The translations under genes were made by a program, and so were the position numbers. A model generated the notes under the pieces. That model was not told where the DNA came from. It saw only the letters and a list, made by a program, of their open reading frames with translations, and searched no databases. A stretch of DNA of 64,000 nt from Leifsonia sp. Leaf336 (GTDB lineage Bacteria > Actinomycetota > Actinomycetes > Actinomycetales > Microbacteriaceae): contig NZ_LMOZ01000002.1 in assembly GCF_001423695.1 (NCBI RefSeq), positions 1,116,504 to 1,180,503 of the forward strand. Reading direction: 5' to 3'. Shown here one piece after another: positions 50,293 through 58,388 of this stretch (position 1 is its first letter; each line of letters opens with the position of its first letter).

Positions 50293-53243
50293 CGGGCGTT
50301 CGCCTTCTCGAGGTGGGTGGCGGTGTGGTCCGCGTGGTCGGTCGGCTCGGCCGTGCCCGCGTGTCCTGCGGGATCGGCCGATGTGTCCGGAGCGGGGATG
50401 GGATGCGCGGCGCCGTCGGCGCCGGGCGCCAGCCGAACCCCCGTCGGCTCAGCGCTCTCGGGAAGCAGGTCGTCCAGCCCGGACGGGTCCACGCACGTCA
50501 CGACGAGTCCGAACGGACGCCCGGCCGCCCGGGCGTCGGCGAAGGCGCGGGCGAGCTCGACGCGTACGCGGCGCCGTTCGACGGGATCGGTGAGGCTGTC
50601 CGCGGCATCGAGGCCGAGGATGGCCGGCGAGCTGGCGAGCGCCCTGCGCAGGTCCTGCACCGGCGTCTCCGAATGGTCGAGGCGCACGACGGAGGTCCGC
50701 GCCCGCACGGCCGCGCCTCGCGTCGGGAGGACGAAGCCGGCGACCTTGACGGTGCCGCCGGCGACCTTGGTGCGGCCGGTCACGGCCAGCAGCAGGGCGA
50801 GGGCGGCGGTTCGGTCGGGACCGTGCACCACGAGAGCCTCGCCGTCGCCGAGGCGGAAGGACACATCCCGGAGGATCGGCGTGCGGCGAACGCTCACCGC
50901 GAGGCCGTCCGCCGCCGCCACGAACCGTGCGCCGGGTGTCGGCCAGTCGGCCAGCTCGAGCTCCTTCTGCAGGCCGTCGCCCTCCACGTCGAAGGAGGGC
51001 AGGATGCGGTCGAGCCAGCGCGGCATCCACCAGGCCTTGTCGCCGAGCAGCTGCAGCACGGCGGGCACCAGCGTCATCCGCACGATGAACGCGTCGACGA
51101 AGACTCCGACGGCGAGCCCGAGCGCGATCGGCTTGATGGAGGTGTCGCCCTCCGGCACGAAGGCGGCGAAGACCGAGATCATGATGACGGCCGCGGCGGT
51201 GACGACCTTGGCGGAGCCGACGAAGCCGCTCTGCACCGCTCGCCGGGCGTCGCCGCCGTGCACGTAGTCCTCGCGGATCCGGCTCACCAGGAAGACCTCG
51301 TAGTCCATCGCGAGCCCGAACAGCACGCCCATCAGGATGATCGGCATGAAGCTGATGACCGGGCCGGTCTTGTCGAGGTTGACCGCCCCGGAGAACCAGC
51401 CCCACTCGAACACGGCGGTGACGGCGCCGAAGGCGACGCCGACCGAGAGCAGATAGCCGAGCGCGGCCTTGATGGGCACGGCGATGGACCGGAACACCAT
51501 GGTCAGCAGCACGAGCGAGAGCCCGACGACGAGGATGCCGAACGGCAGCAGCGCCCCGGCGAGCCGTGAGGAGACGTCGATCTGAGCGGCCGTGGTGCCG
51601 GTGACCTTGAGATCGACGCCGTACTCGTCGAGGAAGTGCTGGTGCTTGGCGCGCAGCTCGGAGACGAGCGCGGCGGTCTGCGGATCGTCCGGAGCCGTCG
51701 TCGGGATGACCTGGACGATCCCGGTGTCGGCGTTCTGGTTCGGGGTCGAGAGCGGCACGGCCGCGACGCCGGGCAGGTCGGCGATCTCGGCGCCCAGCTT
51801 CTTCATCAGGCCCACCGGGTCGGTGCTGGAGATGATCGAGCCGGTGACGATCAGTGGACCGTTGTAGCCCGGCCCGAAATGCTCCGAGACGAGGTCGTAG
51901 GCGATGCGGGCCGGGTCCGACTTCGGGTGGGAGCCGGCGTCGGGGAGCGCGAGCCGCAGTTGGAGGGCAGGGAGGGCGGCGATGCCCAGGGCGACGACGA
52001 CCGCCACGACCGTGACGATCGGGAACCGCGTGACGGCGCGCACCCAGGTGCGGAACGGTCCCTTCGGGATCTCGGCCTTCGCCGCGTGCGCGAGCGACGG
52101 GTTGGCGCGGCCGGCCGGTTCCGGTTCCGCGGGATCGGAGGTTGCGGCCTCCTGAGCTGCGCCGCCCTGCTGCGCCGACGTGGCCTTCGCCTTGCGCACG
52201 GCGCGCTTGGCGGCGCGATGCCCGGGTGCGATGCGGGCGCCGGCGAAGCCGAGGAACGCCGGCGTGAGCGTGAGCGCGACGAGCACCGCGATGGCCACCG
52301 CGACCGAGGCGGCCAGTCCCATGGTGGTCAGGAACGGGATCCCTGCCACGGCCAGTCCGGCCAGCGCGATGATCACCGTGATGCCTGCGAACAGCACCGC
52401 CGACCCTGCGGTCGCGACCGCCCGTGCGGTGGACTCCTCCGGATCGACGCCCGCTTTCAGCTGGCTCTGGTGGCGGGAGATGATGAAGAGCGAGTAATCG
52501 ATTCCGACGGCGAGGCCGAGCATGAGGGCCAGCAGCGGCGTGGTCGATGAGATCGGCCCGAACAACGTGGCGATGAAGATGAGCGACATCGAGAGGCCGA
52601 CGCCGAGCAGGGCCGTCGCCAGCGGCATCCCGGCCGCGAGGATGGACCCGAAGGTGATGATCAGCACGACGATCGCGATGACGAGGCCGATGCCCTCGGT
52701 CGGCGAGATCGTCGGCAGGCTCTGCGAGAAGAGCTGACCGCCGACGGCGACCTGCGATCCGGAGGGCAGCTCTGTGCGGAGGCTCGCGCCGGCGTCGGAG
52801 ATCGCCTTCTTGGTGGCGGCGGGCACGGTCGTCTGCTGGCCGTGCAGCTGCACGGTGATGATGGCGGCCGTGCGGTCGTCGGAGATCAGGTTCTTGACCG
52901 TCGAGCTGTACGGGGAGGTCGTGCCGGCGACGCCGTCGGTCTTCGCGAGGTCGGCGACGGTCTGCTCGACGGGCTTCTGGATCGCCGACTGATCGACCGT
53001 CTCGCCGTCGGGCGCGACGACCACGATCTGGGCGCTCGTGCCGCTGACCTGCGGGAAGGTCCTGCTCAGTGTGTCGAGCGCCTCCTGCGACTCGGTGCCC
53101 GGGATGCTGAACGTGTTGTCCGTCCCCTGGTTGAAGGCGATGGCGCCGCCGGCGAGGAGGACGAGCAGCAGCAGCCACAGCGACAGCACGAGCTTGCGGG
53201 CACGGAAGGCCCAACGGCCGATCGAATACAGGAGCGAGGACAC
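50289..53243 (-). CDS. RND/MMPL transporter fused to a degenerate ABC-ATPase-like domain
   Basis: A 984-residue protein. Residues about 1-775 form a complete MMPL exporter: helix 1, an exported domain, helices 2-6 with GLAVGIDYSLFIISRHQ, a second exported domain, then helices 7-12 with GVLFGLAMDYEVFLVSRIRE and a WWMPRWLDRILP end. A further 206 residues follow (genomic about 50909-50289). TPILRDVSFRLGDGEAL followed by VVHGPDRTAALALLLAVTG looks like the opening of an ABC ATPase, but the Walker A Gly-Lys-Thr is lost. PAILGLDAADSLTDPVER stands where Walker B would be, and no LSGGQ helix exists. The tail is His/Asp/Ala-rich. The start GTG at 53243 is set by family length. It is divergent from the TetR gene. 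Confidence 0.85.
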   Translation of the reverse strand: MSSLLYSIGRWAFRARKLVLSLWLLLLVLLAGGAIAFNQGTDNTFSIPGTESQEALDTLSRTFPQVSGTSAQIVVVAPDGETVDQSAIQKPVEQTVADLAKTDGVAGTTSPYSSTVKNLISDDRTAAIITVQLHGQQTTVPAATKKAISDAGASLRTELPSGSQVAVGGQLFSQSLPTISPTEGIGLVIAIVVLIITFGSILAAGMPLATALLGVGLSMSLIFIATLFGPISSTTPLLALMLGLAVGIDYSLFIISRHQSQLKAGVDPEESTARAVATAGSAVLFAGITVIIALAGLAVAGIPFLTTMGLAASVAVAIAVLVALTLTPAFLGFAGARIAPGHRAAKRAVRKAKATSAQQGGAAQEAATSDPAEPEPAGRANPSLAHAAKAEIPKGPFRTWVRAVTRFPIVTVVAVVVALGIAALPALQLRLALPDAGSHPKSDPARIAYDLVSEHFGPGYNGPLIVTGSIISSTDPVGLMKKLGAEIADLPGVAAVPLSTPNQNADTGIVQVIPTTAPDDPQTAALVSELRAKHQHFLDEYGVDLKVTGTTAAQIDVSSRLAGALLPFGILVVGLSLVLLTMVFRSIAVPIKAALGYLLSVGVAFGAVTAVFEWGWFSGAVNLDKTGPVISFMPIILMGVLFGLAMDYEVFLVSRIREDYVHGGDARRAVQSGFVGSAKVVTAAAVIMISVFAAFVPEGDTSIKPIALGLAVGVFVDAFIVRMTLVPAVLQLLGDKAWWMPRWLDRILPSFDVEGDGLQKELELADWPTPGARFVAAADGLAVSVRRTPILRDVSFRLGDGEALVVHGPDRTAALALLLAVTGRTKVAGGTVKVAGFVLPTRGAAVRARTSVVRLDHSETPVQDLRRALASSPAILGLDAADSLTDPVERRRVRVELARAFADARAAGRPFGLVVTCVDPSGLDDLLPESAEPTGVRLAPGADGAAHPIPAPDTSADPAGHAGTAEPTDHADHTATHLEKANAR

Positions 53244-53300
53244 GCGTTCTCCAGTAGTAGGGGCTGACGGGGCCGGGCTCCAGCACCGCCGAAAGGATTC

Positions 53301-53351
53301 GATACACCTTTGTATCCGACCGCCCGACTGTATCGGATACACTCGTGTATC
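53301..53351. promoter_or_regulatory. Two tandem TetR operators
   Basis: GATACACCTTTGTATC (53301-53316, arms GATACA/TGTATC) and GATACACTCGTGTATC (53336-53351, arms GATACAC/GTGTATC) are 16 bases each, with centres 35 bases apart, between the divergent MMPL and TetR starts. They probably control both directions. Confidence 0.8.
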
Positions 53352-53378
53352 GGGAACTCGATCCAGGAAGGTTTCAGC

Positions 53379-54041
53379 TTGGAAAGCACAGCTCTCAGAG
53401 ACGACGCCCCCGTCGAGTCCGCTCGGCGCCGGCGCACCCGCGCGCGCCTCCTCGACGCCGCCTTCGACGTATTCGCCGAGCAGGGCGTCCGCGCCGCGAG
53501 CGTCGAGACGATCGCGGAGGCCGCGGGCTTCACACGCGGCGCGTTCTACTCCAACTTCTCCAGCAAAGAGGAGCTCTTCTTCGCCCTGATGGAGCGCGAG
53601 AAGGTCATGCGCCTCGAACAGCTCGACGCCGGCGTCGAGCAGTTCCTCCGGCCACTCGTCGGCGCGGGCGGCGTGGAGCTCGACGACGCCGATGTCATCC
53701 GAACCATCACCCGGATCCTCGAGCTGCAGTCCGATGACCGGCGATGGTGGCTCGTGCAGTCCGAGTTCCTGCTGCTGGCGTTGCGCGACCCGGCGATCTC
53801 CGCCGACTTCCTGAGGTACCAGGACGGCTTCTTCCAAGAGCTCACCGAGACGGTCGTCGCTGCTCTCGCGAGCGCGCGCCGCCGCTTCACGATCGACCCG
53901 GAGGAGGGGGTGCGGATCATCGCGGAGCTGTGCGCGAACGGCGAGGCGCGCGCGCTGCTCGCGGGCGACGAGCGTCCCTTCGCTGAACGGCTCTCGCAGA
54001 CCGTCCCCGCCATCCTCCTCGCGCTCACCGAGCGGATCTGA
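53379..54041 (+). CDS. TetR/AcrR-family transcriptional regulator
   Basis: A 220-residue repressor. The N-terminal DNA-binding domain (about residues 18-65) shows RARLLDAAFDVFAEQGVRAASVETIAEAAGFTRGAFYSNF (given in family order), with FYSNFSSKEELFFALM linking to the ligand domain. The C-terminal helical domain ends VPAILLALTERI. The start TTG at 53379 follows AGGAAGG at eight bases; the frame is open upstream but runs through the operators. It is divergent from the MMPL-YhgE operon and is its likely repressor, released by a hydrophobic ligand exported by the system. Confidence 0.9.
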   Translation: MESTALRDDAPVESARRRRTRARLLDAAFDVFAEQGVRAASVETIAEAAGFTRGAFYSNFSSKEELFFALMEREKVMRLEQLDAGVEQFLRPLVGAGGVELDDADVIRTITRILELQSDDRRWWLVQSEFLLLALRDPAISADFLRYQDGFFQELTETVVAALASARRRFTIDPEEGVRIIAELCANGEARALLAGDERPFAERLSQTVPAILLALTERI

Positions 54042-54101
54042 TCAGCTCCTTTCCGGCGGCCTCCGATCGAACCGCGAGGAGCACCGGGTAACGTGTGCTC
54101 G

Positions 54102-54974
54102 ATGCGACGCAGAGTGCTCACCTCCGCTCTCACGGCCGCGCTCGGAGCGGCCGTGCTCTTCGCCGTGGCCGCGTGCGCAGCGCCCGGCGCTCCCCGCGCC
54201 ACGCAGGACGCGACGCCGCAGCCGGCGCCCACCGCCACGTCGACGCCGGATCCCTTCCCCAGGGAGCCGCTGACCGAGCGCACCCGCTACGTCGCTCTCG
54301 GCGACTCGTTCGCCGCGGGCATGGGCGGAGGCAACGAGTCGGGCAAGTGCCGGCTCAGCCCCAGCAGCTACCCGAACGACTTCACTCGCGCCTCCGGGGT
54401 CGACCTGGTCGTGAACGCGGCGTGCGCGGGCGCGACGACCTCCGACCTCCTCAAGCACCAGCTGATCGCCCTCGACGACCGCACCGACCTCGTGACGGTG
54501 AGCGTGGGAGGCAACGATCTCGGAGTCGCCGCCATCGCCGCCGAGTGCTCGGCCGGCAAAGCGGTCGCGTGCCGCGACGGGGTGTCGTCGGCGCTCTCGC
54601 TGCTCAACGTCCTCCCTGAGCGGCTGGCCGCGGTGTACGGAGCGATCCACGATGCCGCCCCGAACGCGCGCATCGTCGTCACCGGGTACGCCCTGATGTT
54701 CGACAACTCGAACACCAAGTCGCCCGATTTCGGCACCGCGACGGCGATCAACGCGGCGACGCTGGGGCTGAACCAGACGATTCAGGACGTAGTGTCCACC
54801 CAGCGGTCCTCCGGCGTGCCGATCACCTACGTCGGAGTGGATTTCGCCGGCCACGGTATCGGCTCGAAATCGCCGTGGCTCAATGTCAGCGGGATCGACG
54901 CCTTCCACCCGACCGCAGCGGGCTACGGGCAATACTCGAGCGCGCTGGTGCGACTGCTGGGTCGGGCGCAATAG
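54102..54974 (+). CDS. SGNH/GDSL-family hydrolase lipoprotein
   Basis: A 290-residue secreted esterase-like protein. The signal peptide carries a lipobox (FAVAAC), followed by a Pro/Thr/Ala linker. Catalytic blocks are YVALGDSFAAGMGGGN (nucleophile Ser), SVGGNDLG (oxyanion Asn) and DAFHPTAAGY (Asp/His). KCRLSPSSYP and NAACAGATTSDL fit the actinobacterial lipase/esterase group with three disulfides. The start ATG 54102 is preceded at seven bases by TAACGT, so the message may be leaderless. Its 3' end overlaps the convergent isomerase gene by 89 bases. Confidence 0.88.
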   Translation: MRRRVLTSALTAALGAAVLFAVAACAAPGAPRATQDATPQPAPTATSTPDPFPREPLTERTRYVALGDSFAAGMGGGNESGKCRLSPSSYPNDFTRASGVDLVVNAACAGATTSDLLKHQLIALDDRTDLVTVSVGGNDLGVAAIAAECSAGKAVACRDGVSSALSLLNVLPERLAAVYGAIHDAAPNARIVVTGYALMFDNSNTKSPDFGTATAINAATLGLNQTIQDVVSTQRSSGVPITYVGVDFAGHGIGSKSPWLNVSGIDAFHPTAAGYGQYSSALVRLLGRAQ

Positions 54975-55797
54975 CAGGAGCGGCCTGCGGCTCCTCCGCG
55001 ACCCCGTCGCCGCGGGTGTGCGCGCGGGCGAAGTCGAGGGTCTCCTGGAGCATCGCGCGTCGTTCGCCCGCGTCGCGCGCCTTGCGGGTGTTGACCTCGG
55101 CCACGATCGACCCGCTCCACCCGGAGGCCGCCAGGGACCGCAGCACCGCGGCCACCGGTTGGCTGCCGCGACCAGGCACCAGGTGCTCGTCGAAGACCCG
55201 CGAGTCGTCGAGCGCGCCGGAGCCGTCGCAGAGATGAACGTGCCGCAGTCGCTCGCCGAGCGCGCCGGCCAGCTGCAGGCCGTCGACGCCGCTGAGCGCT
55301 GCGTGCGAGAAGTCCAGCGTGACGGCGTCGCAGTCCATGCCGAGCGGGTTCCAGTGCGGCACGTAGCCGGCCATCGAGCGGCCGGCCACCTTCCACGGGA
55401 ACATGTTCTCGACCGCGACGGTCACGCCGGTCGACCGGGCCGTGTCCCGGACGATGTCCAGGAAGTCCTCCGCGTAGCCCGACTGCCAGCGGAAGGGCGG
55501 GTGGACGACGACGGTGTCCGCGCCGAGCTCCGCGGCGAGCTCGGCCGACCTCTCCAGCTTGACCTTCGGGTCGCGGCCCCACACGAAGTGCGTCAGGAGC
55601 AGCACGGGCGCGTGGATGCTCAGCACGCGGGTGCCGTACCGTTCGGCCAGTTCCCGCAGCGACCGCGCGGACTGCGTCTTCTCGTCGCGTGCCACCATGA
55701 TCTCGACGCCGTCGAAGCCGAGCTCGGCGGCGGTGCGGAACGCCGTCTCGACCCCGAGCGGGTAGACGCAGGTCGTGCCCATCCCGATGCGCATCAC
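54886..55797 (-). CDS. Xylose isomerase-like TIM-barrel protein (sugar phosphate isomerase/epimerase)
   Basis: A 303-residue AP-endonuclease-2-type TIM barrel. FDGVEIMV, IHAPVLL, VVHPPF, VAVENM, LDFSHAAL, HVHLCDG and IVAEVNT are the successive barrel strands carrying the metal-binding Glu, His, Asp and Glu residues. The last 40 residues are Pro/Ala/Arg-rich, overlap the convergent lipase gene and are probably not functional. GTG 55797 is preferred over the adjacent ATG 55794 because TAGAGT ends six bases before it. The sugar substrate is unknown. Confidence 0.82.
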   Translation of the reverse strand: MMRIGMGTTCVYPLGVETAFRTAAELGFDGVEIMVARDEKTQSARSLRELAERYGTRVLSIHAPVLLLTHFVWGRDPKVKLERSAELAAELGADTVVVHPPFRWQSGYAEDFLDIVRDTARSTGVTVAVENMFPWKVAGRSMAGYVPHWNPLGMDCDAVTLDFSHAALSGVDGLQLAGALGERLRHVHLCDGSGALDDSRVFDEHLVPGRGSQPVAAVLRSLAASGWSGSIVAEVNTRKARDAGERRAMLQETLDFARAHTRGDGVAEEPQAAPAIAPDPAVAPARSSIARSPLRSGGRRRSR

Positions 55798-55950
55798 GAC
55801 GCCACTCTAATCAGGGAGGCTGAACGAGCAGTGTCGGGGCGGTGACGCAACCCCCCTGGCGTCGCCGGGCGCGCTGGTACTGTGACGAGTACGAGCATCC
55901 GATCGCACCGGGGGAGTTGACCGACCATCAGCACGACGTCCGAGACAGCA

Positions 55951-57450
55951 GTGACCGAAACGTACGAACTGGTGATCGTGTCCAACCGGCTCCCGGTCGA
56001 CCGCGTGCTGGACGACAACGGCCAGGCGAGCTGGCGGCCGTCGCCGGGCGGTCTCGTCGCGGCGCTCCAGCCCGTGATGCGCGCCGAAGACGGCGTCTGG
56101 GTCGGCTGGGCCGGCGTCGCCGGCGAGGAGGTCGAGCCCTTCGAGGCCGACGGCATCAACATCCTCCCGGTCGCGCTGAGCGAGCAGGAGCTGCAGGAGT
56201 ACTACGAGGGCTTCTCGAACGACACGCTCTGGCCGCTCTATCACGACGTCATCGCCCAGCCGAGCTACCACCGCGAGTGGTGGGAGAGCTACGTGCGCGT
56301 CAACCGGCGGTTCGCGGAAGCGGCCGCGGGGGCGGCGGCGGAGGGCGCCGTGGTGTGGGTGCACGACTACCAGCTGCAGCTGGTGCCCGCGATGCTGCGG
56401 GAGGTCCGCCCCGACCTGGTCATCGGATTCTTCAACCACATCCCGTTCCCGCCCTACGGCATCTACTCCCAGCTCCCGTGGCGGCGTCAGATCATCGACG
56501 GCCTCCTGGGCGCCGACGTCATCGGCTTCCAGCGCGTGGCCGACTCGGGCAACTTCTCGCGCGCGGTGCGCAGGCTCAAGGGCTACGAGACGCGCGGGCC
56601 GATCATCGAGGTGCCGATCGACAGCGACGATCCCGAGGCCGGGTCGCACCGCCACGTGACCACCAACCGGCACGGCGGCCTGGTGCGCACGGTGCTGGCG
56701 CGCGCCTTCCCGATCTCCATCGACGCCGACCAGTACCAGTCGCTCGCCCGGCGTCCCGACATCCAGGCGCGCGCCAAGGAGATCCGGGAGGAGCTCGGCA
56801 ACCCCGAGACGATCATGCTCGGCGTCGACCGACTCGATTACACCAAGGGGATCGGTCACCGGCTGAAGGCCTTCGGCGAGCTGTTGCGCGACGAACGCAT
56901 CGACGTCGAGAAGGTCACGCTCGTGCAGGTCGCCAGCCCCAGCCGCGAGCGCGTCGAGACCTACCGGCAGCTGCGCGACGAGATCGAGCTCACGGTCGGC
57001 CGCATCAACGGCGACTACGCGACGCTCGGCCACACGGCCGTCGCCTACCTCCACCACGGCTATCCGCGGGAGGAGATGGTCGCGCTCTACCTGGCGGCCG
57101 ACGTGATGCTGGTGACCGCGTTGCGCGACGGCATGAATCTCGTCGCCAAGGAATACGTCGCGACCCGCGTCGACGAGGACGGCGTGCTCGTGCTCAGCGA
57201 GTTCGCGGGCGCCTCCGACGAACTGCGGCAGGCCCTCCTGATCAACCCGCACGACATCGAAGGGCTCAAGGACACGATCCTCCAGGCGATCGCGATGCCG
57301 AAGCGCGACAGGGTGCGGCGGATGCGCGCACTGCGCAAGAAGGTGCTGACCAACGACGTCGCCCGCTGGTCCGCCTCGTTCCTCGACGCGCTCACGCGCA
57401 GCGCGCACGGGGACCACCCCCTGCAGGACCCGCCGGTCAACCGGCGCTGA
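55951..57450 (+). CDS. otsA: Trehalose-6-phosphate synthase
   Basis: A 499-residue GT20 enzyme joining UDP- or GDP-glucose to glucose-6-phosphate in the cytoplasm. IVSNRLPVDR and GGLVAALQP bind phosphate, VHDYQLQLVP and FFNHIPFPP shape the acceptor site, and GVDRLDYTKGI and LRDGMNLVAKEYVA bind the sugar nucleotide. The first allowed start is GTG 55951, but it lacks a ribosome site. An in-frame ATC at 55927 (reading ISTTSETAV) sits behind GGGGGAG at the proper distance, so initiation at a rare ATC is possible. otsB follows after 12 bases. Confidence 0.95.
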   Translation: MTETYELVIVSNRLPVDRVLDDNGQASWRPSPGGLVAALQPVMRAEDGVWVGWAGVAGEEVEPFEADGINILPVALSEQELQEYYEGFSNDTLWPLYHDVIAQPSYHREWWESYVRVNRRFAEAAAGAAAEGAVVWVHDYQLQLVPAMLREVRPDLVIGFFNHIPFPPYGIYSQLPWRRQIIDGLLGADVIGFQRVADSGNFSRAVRRLKGYETRGPIIEVPIDSDDPEAGSHRHVTTNRHGGLVRTVLARAFPISIDADQYQSLARRPDIQARAKEIREELGNPETIMLGVDRLDYTKGIGHRLKAFGELLRDERIDVEKVTLVQVASPSRERVETYRQLRDEIELTVGRINGDYATLGHTAVAYLHHGYPREEMVALYLAADVMLVTALRDGMNLVAKEYVATRVDEDGVLVLSEFAGASDELRQALLINPHDIEGLKDTILQAIAMPKRDRVRRMRALRKKVLTNDVARWSASFLDALTRSAHGDHPLQDPPVNRR

Positions 57451-57462
57451 CCCGGGAGCCGC

Positions 57463-58302
57463 ATGACCGACAGCACCTCCTCGCACTCCGCCTCTGCCGC
57501 CCCGCGGCCCGGGCAGCCCCAGCCCGCGGCCGTCGCTCTCGCCACTGCGGTGGCGAAGCTCGCCGGGGCGAAGCGGCTCCTGGTCGCCCTCGATTTCGAC
57601 GGGACGCTCGCCCCCTTCGTCGACGCCCCGAGGTCGGCGCGTGCGCTGCCGCAGGCGAAGGCGGCGCTCGACCGGCTCGAAGCGCTTCCCGACACCTGGG
57701 TCGCGTACGTGTCCGGCCGCCCCCTCTCCAGCCTGGAGGCCGTTACGGAGGCCGATGAGGACGCGCTGCTCATCGGATCGCACGGGGTCGAGATCCGGTT
57801 CGGCCGCGACGGGGTCTCGCTCGATCTGACCGACGACGAGCGCGCGACGCTCGCGGAGCTCGGGCGGGTGCTCGGGGCACTCGTCGACAGCGCCCCCGGC
57901 ACGCGACTCGAGGTGAAGCCGGTCGGCTTCGGCGTGCACTACCGACAGCTGGAGGGCGACGCGGGCGCCGAGATCGTCGCGCGCGCGTACGAGGCCGCGG
58001 CCGGGGTGAGCGACGCGCTCACGATCCGCGACGGCAAGGACATCATCGAGTTCTCGGTGCGCGGAGCGAACAAGGGCGACGGCATCGAGCGGCTGCGCGA
58101 GTACACCCACGCGACCGCGGTGCTGTTCGCGGGCGACGACGTCACGGACGAGGACGCCTTCGCCGTGCTGCGACCCGACGCGGGGGACCTCGGGGTGAAG
58201 GTGGGTGAGGGCGACACCGCCGCACAGTTCCGTGTCGCCGACGAGCGCGCGATCGCGACCCTGCTGACCCTGCTCGCCGACGCTCGCGGCGCGACGCGGT
58301 AG
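57463..58302 (+). CDS. otsB: Trehalose-6-phosphate phosphatase
   Basis: A 279-residue HAD-superfamily phosphatase completing trehalose synthesis. ALDFDGTLAPF (about residue 42) holds the nucleophile Asp, YVSGRPL is motif 2, KPVGFGVHYRQ lies in the cap, and FAGDDVTDEDAF binds magnesium. The N-terminal 28 residues are Ser/Ala/Pro-rich and likely disordered. It is 12 bases after otsA and co-transcribed. The gene also abuts the ilvD promoter region downstream. Confidence 0.95.
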   Translation: MTDSTSSHSASAAPRPGQPQPAAVALATAVAKLAGAKRLLVALDFDGTLAPFVDAPRSARALPQAKAALDRLEALPDTWVAYVSGRPLSSLEAVTEADEDALLIGSHGVEIRFGRDGVSLDLTDDERATLAELGRVLGALVDSAPGTRLEVKPVGFGVHYRQLEGDAGAEIVARAYEAAAGVSDALTIRDGKDIIEFSVRGANKGDGIERLREYTHATAVLFAGDDVTDEDAFAVLRPDAGDLGVKVGEGDTAAQFRVADERAIATLLTLLADARGATR

Positions 58303-58376
58303 TCCTCCACGGTCCGACGCCCGCGCCGGTTCTCCACGGGTCGGGACGCATGGACGAACGGGCATCCAAACGGTCC

Positions 58377-58388
58377 TAGAGTTGTCAC
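58377..58388 (+). promoter_or_regulatory. Leaderless -10 element of ilvD
   Basis: TAGAGT (58377-58382) followed by TGTCAC and the ATG. With no ribosome site in view, transcription probably starts at or next to the start codon. No leader peptide rich in Leu/Val/Ile codons was found in the 86 bases before ilvD. Confidence 0.5.

Noticed and set aside
53244-53837. Upstream extension of the MMPL frame
   Set aside because: It crosses the two operators and runs antisense to the TetR gene; family proteins start at the first transmembrane helix.
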